Assembly: GCA_000733355.1 (NCBI GenBank)
Contig: JNVV01000046.1
Span: forward strand, 178,125-200,400
Direction: 5' to 3'
From: Falciphora oryzae
Lineage: Eukaryota; Ascomycota; Sordariomycetes; Magnaporthales; Magnaporthaceae
DNA length: 22,276 nucleotides
In this document: positions 18,501-22,276 of the stretch, piece by piece
Position numbering within the stretch: the stretch's first letter is position 1
How the letters are laid out: every line of letters begins with the position of its first letter
The notes under the pieces: model-generated
Told to the model about the DNA's origin: nothing
The model's database searches: none
What the model saw: the letters and a program-made list of their open reading frames with translations, nothing else
Position numbers and translations under genes: made by a program

Positions 18501-18801
18501 CGTCCCACTCCCTTTGCGCCTGCTGCCTCCTCCTCCCGTTGGCGGTGGGCGTCCTCCCCTCGTCCGCCGCGCTCTCCGTGTCCTCCGAGATGCTGATGCT
18601 GATGCCCGAGTTGGACCAGGCGTCCCAGGCGCCGCCGTCGACGTTGATGTCGGACGTGCCCAGGATCCTCTGTGCCTTGGTCAGCGATGTCAGCTGCTGC
18701 CGCAGCCCCTGCCCGACGCCCGGCGACGGCAGCGGGTGCGGCGACGGCGGCTGCTTCGCCTTGGACCGCCGGCCCGGGATGGGAAAGTTGAATCGAGGCA
18801 T
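15592..18801 (-). CDS. Hypothetical, largely disordered Ser/Pro/Ala-rich protein, 1069 residues, no introns
   Basis: Function not recognised. The start is the first in-frame ATG (18801), giving MPRFNFPIPGRRSKAKQPP. The open frame continues upstream to 19119, but only with a GTG start. Nearly the whole protein is low complexity: a Gln run near residue 392, Ala-Thr repeats, a Thr run near residue 700, an acidic patch EVEEEEELSEH near residue 657, and many Ser/Arg stretches. A few segments look ordered: LHSLYSHYEQQLLFRDVLS (about 305-325); an amphipathic helix TRQEELLLAALRLKRARMRE (about 724-743); an acidic helix ILDEFDDLLDEEHDKDD (about 879-895); and the C-terminus MPRMKAVRISAVGG. From memory the helix resembles a motif in uncharacterised Pezizomycotina proteins, but I could not verify that. 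Disorder with isolated helices suggests a scaffold or regulator; localisation is unknown. Multiple TP and SP sites could be phosphorylated. Confidence 0.82.
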   Translation of the reverse strand: MPRFNFPIPGRRSKAKQPPSPHPLPSPGVGQGLRQQLTSLTKAQRILGTSDINVDGGAWDAWSNSGISISISEDTESAADEGRTPTANGRRRQQAQREWDGEDHEGQDEAESGVISRALDRRLTALGAGGEAPSGDETDDVSSMRRRQSSSTIASYYDKSKQPLSISQQTSSSAMAMGIPAIRPGAAADGRDRKKPARLDLSHILPRVVNRSSQANLPGGGRGNRASVMGHETFADSNGRLSHEQHTQQEQPSHPPPIRQRVEPKQRNSMADLIGSALRKDTRAESGAKENGAKAAQSQAQANALHSLYSHYEQQLLFRDVLSPSQAETGAGEGTHDDAHPAASPFSPSSKGYLSPDTIVSSSTARPPSRGLSTPREGASGTETPDTAVLTPPQQQQQQAPPFGSMGSKALAAAGLVGDCSASVSSRHTRTSKASKRTTQSGFEMDLKQNSVLSLSSDSDDDFLDTPSKSSVSMPPESPGDPPTSELPPIPTGARSSMAPARRGGPRAAKMAAATPLAATKRGNGIEPKTAKAAKPAQAFAPPMVNPRTSSLATATATATTTIKQNLARAPSRLSTTSNLTINTLNSSIASILTAGPPAGLSVHSSAQQKSEANSVRETKNIVMVPTRPSHRHQSSTASVDFYLRSQHNSSALSFDPPPEVEEEEELSEHAPPSRPSTDNASSHHSSQPKPPTRTTTTITTTTTTTEDSRPETPSSSSRYMAVTRQEELLLAALRLKRARMRESILAEYESSVTDSRASSRAESRASPPALGISSGRISRATVGGSSITSHGHHRGRSSTSNASIVLSPRPGHRHKLSSSSSQPKRRAASPSSGGKSPSSRHDRPASPVSPLTAAFASAAAKGRRILDTAAASSASAPRSILDEFDDLLDEEHDKDDITAAFPVPGRTSTFPVAEDRLAPLERVESSKAYRRAAARRQAQRQPKEPAAQHDNGSMGLSPPSRQNSRRQFAPAAPTHHQRPRSPLGNVPSSDGNARRQQRGRSSRGREQSSSPDRHYSQHHQQHSLATAAAPEPQPLYTPMPRMKAVRISAVGGTAPRGGVEMGWWGDDG

Positions 18802-21800
18802 GCCGGCGGCGGCAGAGCGGCAGCCCTCGTCGGTGCGCTCTGCGGCTAGCAGGCCAGGATTCGGAGCGGTCTTGGTGGTGCGGTCGTTCCCATGGATGGT
18901 CGGTTGACCGCCGCCGTCGCTATCTCGACTCGTTACTGGCCCTGTGCCGAGGCCTTGTGATGTTCCTGGCAGACACGTCCCTCGGAGCGTTCTGGTCGAG
19001 CGGACGTGTTGCCTATAGCAAGGGAAACGATAAATGAATCGCACGAGGCGGGGAGGCAGGGCCTGCGGAGCAGAGGCGGCGGCGAGGGTTCTCTTAACAT
19101 GAGCAGGCCCGCATGCCACGGCAGCCCACAGGGTAGGGGTGCGGAATACGCACGCTACGCAGAGTGCGTGACGGGGCGGGGCCGATTGGGGTAGTATGGG
19201 TATCCAATGTGATGGTGGGGAGGCAAGCCCGGCCCCCTGTCGGTGGCTCCCCTCTGGCGGGAACTGCTGGAGGGGAAGGTGCTGCGCTGGCCTATCGAAG
19301 CGGTGAGGAGGCCGGTCGATGGCCTGCCTGAGCTAATGCGCTGCGATCGAGGGCTATCGACGACGGTTGGTCAATGGCGTCTGCTGCCGGATCGTCAGAA
19401 AAGGGGGTTGGCGTGGTGCGACAGGTATGGCTTGGGGCAGTCGGATCTGCTGTCGGTTTCCGTTTCCGTTGCGTCTGGCTCTGGCTCTGGTTCCCTTTCT
19501 GGGCCTGATCTTATTCCTGCCTCTCGCCCGGTTCTCTTTCTGGTTCTCGCCGCGATGCTACTCGGTCGATACCGAGGACAGCACCTGTTGGGAAAGCAAA
19601 AGAAAAATTCTCCCAGAAACAAAAACAGAAAAAGAAGATTCAACCCGTGTGGCCCCCGCCAACAATTCCCAGGCCAAAATAGCGACGAACCGTGCTCATT
19701 CGCGTGGCGTCGATGAATGCGCAAAGCCGAACAGGGACAGGCTCGGTTGGGTGTCAGGCAAGGGGTAAGGGGCCCTGGTCAAGCACGACTGCTTCCCCAC
19801 CGCGCCCATTTCTTTCGTATTTTCCTAGTCTACCTGCGACTCCAGCGGCCAAGATCAACCGCTGATATGTCAGGCACTAGCTTACTGTCAATTTCGAGAT
19901 CCAATGGCGCCGACCACGACACGACGCGTGGTGATGCCGTGCAAGGAGCGGCATCGCTGGGGTCTCGACCGCGCCTCGGCTTGATCCTCATGTCACCGTC
20001 TGCCACAGCCAAGGTCGGCAGGCCACCTCGCTGGGTGGGCGTGCTCTTGGCGGCTGCTACGCGCCACCAAGCGGAGAGGCTAAGCATCCTACATGGGAAG
20101 GCTCCCCATAGCAACCCAACCGCAGCAAAAGCAACTGGCAGCTCGGCAGACTGTTTGATGTTTGACGCGCCTGGGATTTAACTCCCACAGAAATCTCAGA
20201 AAAGGCCCAACCGGCAAACAGTCCAGCATCAACCCCCAGGGATCCGGCTGTCTTTACTTGGCGCTGGGTCCCAGTCAGGCCATGATGTGCGCTACAGGCA
20301 CGCTAAACTCATTATTCGCCAGGGCGAACGGAAATGCAGAGCTGTCAAGCCGTCGACCAAGCCCCTTTCCTGGCCTAGCGCTCCGAGAGCTGAATGGTCA
20401 TGTCCGTCAGCGCAGAGCAAGCCTGGCGGGCTGAACTCCAGCGCCTTGGACGTAGCCCCTGCCCCTACCCCCTGTTCCCAGCAGGTTGTCCCCTAGCAAA
20501 CATTCTTATTACCTGCAGGTCACAATGATGTTTGCTCGGCACTTCCAGGGCCTTTTCCCCCTCCTCGGCCCCTGAGCCTTTTCCAAGCTGCTCCAAAACC
20601 GGATTTTCTGGTCCGCGAGAAAAACCGCCGGCGAGATTGCTGGATGCAGGGCGCCACAATCACCCGCCAATGCCTGCGCCCACGATTCTCCGCAAAGCTT
20701 TGATGGCTACCAGACATCTCCAAGCCTGGGCGCGATGGGGACCCTGCAGGGTTGGCAGCTAGCGCATGCGTTGACGCGCTGGTTCGCCTCTTTTTTTTGG
20801 CTCCGGCGAGTGCAACGCTCCAGTCAAAAGGTTGATTGACGATTCCGTCGCATCCACAGCAGCGAAACCTGTGGCGGGCGGGGCCAGTGCTGAGATCCGG
20901 CCCCTGGCGCGTTGCCGTGCTGCCCTCATCGCTCTCAGGCCCGATCGCTCTCATCGGTAACACCGTTGGTGGCCCCGTGGCTTGACCTTGGCGGTGCCAT
21001 GCTGCATGTACCACGTAGCTCCCCTCGTCGCCATGTGCACGCAAAGCGCCAAGGACGCTCGACCCAAGATGATGTGAGGGGAGTCAGGCAAAATACCGAG
21101 GCTTCGCCCACATGCTCACCGGGGCGGCCGGCTCGACGCTAACGAATCCGTCACAAAGTGTCAAACCGGCGCCATCGATAAACGCTGATGGCCGCGTTGA
21201 CCGGTTGACGACGGCCGTGCGCCGAGCACTGCAACGCCTGCCACCGCCCAGTTTAGGCTCGGCCAGGGGTTTTGCTTTGCCTTTATTTTCTTTATTTTCT
21301 GGTTCTCTTATTCATTCCTGCACCAGATTCACGTGTTCTCAGCAAAGGTGAGTCCAGTCACAGGCCGTCCTGAAACGTGGGGCCCGGCTTCAGACCTGTG
21401 GGCACGGGGGATTCCTCTTGTGGCCTGTGGCTGAGCATCGCCCGCAGCCGGCCGAGATTGCGCTGTCCTGTGCTCGACAAACACGAGAAGCCGGAAAAAC
21501 ACGTCGAGATGTGCTCGCCACAACCAAGGCTGTCCCCATGGAAGCCGATGGGATCGCGGCTTGAAATTGACCACGTCGGACGATCTGTGCTTGTGGAGCC
21601 TATCCGCGCCGCTCGGGAGATGGAATGATAGTCGACACGGAGAAAATCTGGAAATACGGTTTGTCTGAAGAGGCATCTTCCCTGCACACCGGCCTGGTCC
21701 TTCGCCCAGTGTGGAAGGTAGCTGAAGGAGCAGAATTTTCTGTTGCGTCGTCTTGGCTGTATAACACGCCAGCTAAGCCCAATGAGCTATTGCGATTGGA

Positions 21801-22276
21801 TCTCCCAGCGCGGCGTGTCGCTCCGGGCCTCAGGTTTGCTATATTACATGGTCCTGGATATAAGCTGCCACGCCTCCCGATCTCCCGCAGAAGCAAGCAC
21901 CGGCTGTCGGCAATCTCGACATTCTCTGGGAAGCCCTGCGAGAAGAGATGTTGAGTCTGTCGCCAGTGCGGGACGAGGCTCCTGGGTCCACTTCGTTCAC
22001 CTGTCCAGAGCCCACCCTCCTCCGTCTTGCGGCTGTCTCTCCTGCCAAGAGGTTTTCCTGGCTGCCCTGGGACCTCGTCAATAACGCAAGAGCAAGAGGC
22101 GCCAAAAGGGGGCTAGTCGATCTCCCTGTCGATGTCGTGCGTTCCTCCTTAGGGAAGGCCCCCCACCGCAAAGAGGGGCGCCGTCAATTATTGAATTTTG
22201 CATTGCGCGCGAATCGATCACTCCATCATCGTCCACTCTGCCACTCTGCCATGTTGGCGTGTGGGCATCGAGGGCA
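18802..22276. other. Long region without a convincing gene; promoter/leader of the disordered-protein gene plus intergenic DNA
   Basis: No gene could be supported in this 3.5 kb. On the minus strand, the 90 nt before the disordered-protein start contain a 15-codon upstream ORF (18893-18846). A CT-rich block at about 21275-21320 on the plus strand is followed by CACGTG (21330-21335) and AG|GTGAGT (donor at 21348). This could mark the first exon of a plus-strand transcript, but no matching protein was recognised. A 109-codon ATG frame at 21625-21954 has mixed codon use and no known domain. No tRNA, repeat family or mobile element was seen. Confidence 0.4.
18846..18893 (-). promoter_or_regulatory. 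Upstream ORF (15 codons) ahead of the disordered-protein gene
   Basis: On the minus strand, an ATG at 18893 opens a 15-codon frame ending in TAG at 18846, 44 nt before the main ATG at 18801. If it is in the transcript it could lower or regulate translation of the main ORF. Transcription start is unknown, so this is a candidate only. Confidence 0.35.

Noticed and set aside
18802..19119. N-terminal extension of the disordered-protein ORF
   Set aside because: The upstream part has no ATG in frame, only GTG, and the ATG at 18801 gives a plausible N-terminus. The extension is probably leader sequence.
21625..21954. A 109-codon ATG open frame
   Set aside because: Mixed codon use, no domain and no supporting splice pattern; open frames of this length arise by chance in such sequence.

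Overview
The window looks like nuclear DNA of a filamentous ascomycete, most likely a sordariomycete. It has short spliceosomal introns (about 50-180 nt, donors such as GTGAGT and GTACGT, branch sites of CTGAC or CTAAC type), strongly GC-biased third codon positions, CT-rich promoters and protein families typical of Pezizomycotina. I saw no bacterial, viral, CRISPR or intact mobile-element content.

Layout from left to right. (1) 245-3865, plus: a complete four-exon importin-beta of the Kap123/importin-4 class. (2) 4271-4693, minus: a small secreted cysteine-rich protein gene with a good TATA box and a plausible intron. Its start codon reads ATC and a one-base frameshift separates the signal peptide from the mature part, so it is probably a pseudogene. 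(3) 4772-6599: a visibly less GC-rich stretch with no convincing gene. (4) 6600-7784, plus: a GNAT-type acetyltransferase with one intron that contains a 22-bp perfect palindrome. (5) 8980-10956, plus: a seven-helix fungal rhodopsin-domain (SAT4-like) membrane protein with six exons, upstream ORFs, one intron that appears to lack an AG acceptor, and a long disordered tail with internal repeats. (6) 11271-11352, minus: tRNA-Thr(CGT) with a 10-nt intron. (7) 12016-14283, minus: a five-exon ZIP-family zinc/iron transporter. (8) 15592-18801, minus: one long uninterrupted ORF for a 1069-residue, mostly disordered protein of unknown function. (9) 18802-22276: about 3.5 kb with no convincing gene, probably the promoter and leader of the preceding minus-strand gene plus intergenic DNA.

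The genes do not form a pathway or cluster. They are a nuclear import receptor, an acetyltransferase, a membrane receptor-like protein, a metal transporter, a tRNA and a disordered protein, each apparently with its own promoter. I found no convincing new multi-gene system. The points most worth following up are the missing AG acceptor at 9520-9521, the doubly damaged secreted-protein gene at 4271-4693, the palindrome in the acetyltransferase intron, the stop-start uORF arrangement at 8887-9029, and the short conserved-looking helix in the disordered protein. Exon boundaries were inferred by eye from splice signals, reading frame and family similarity, without transcript data.
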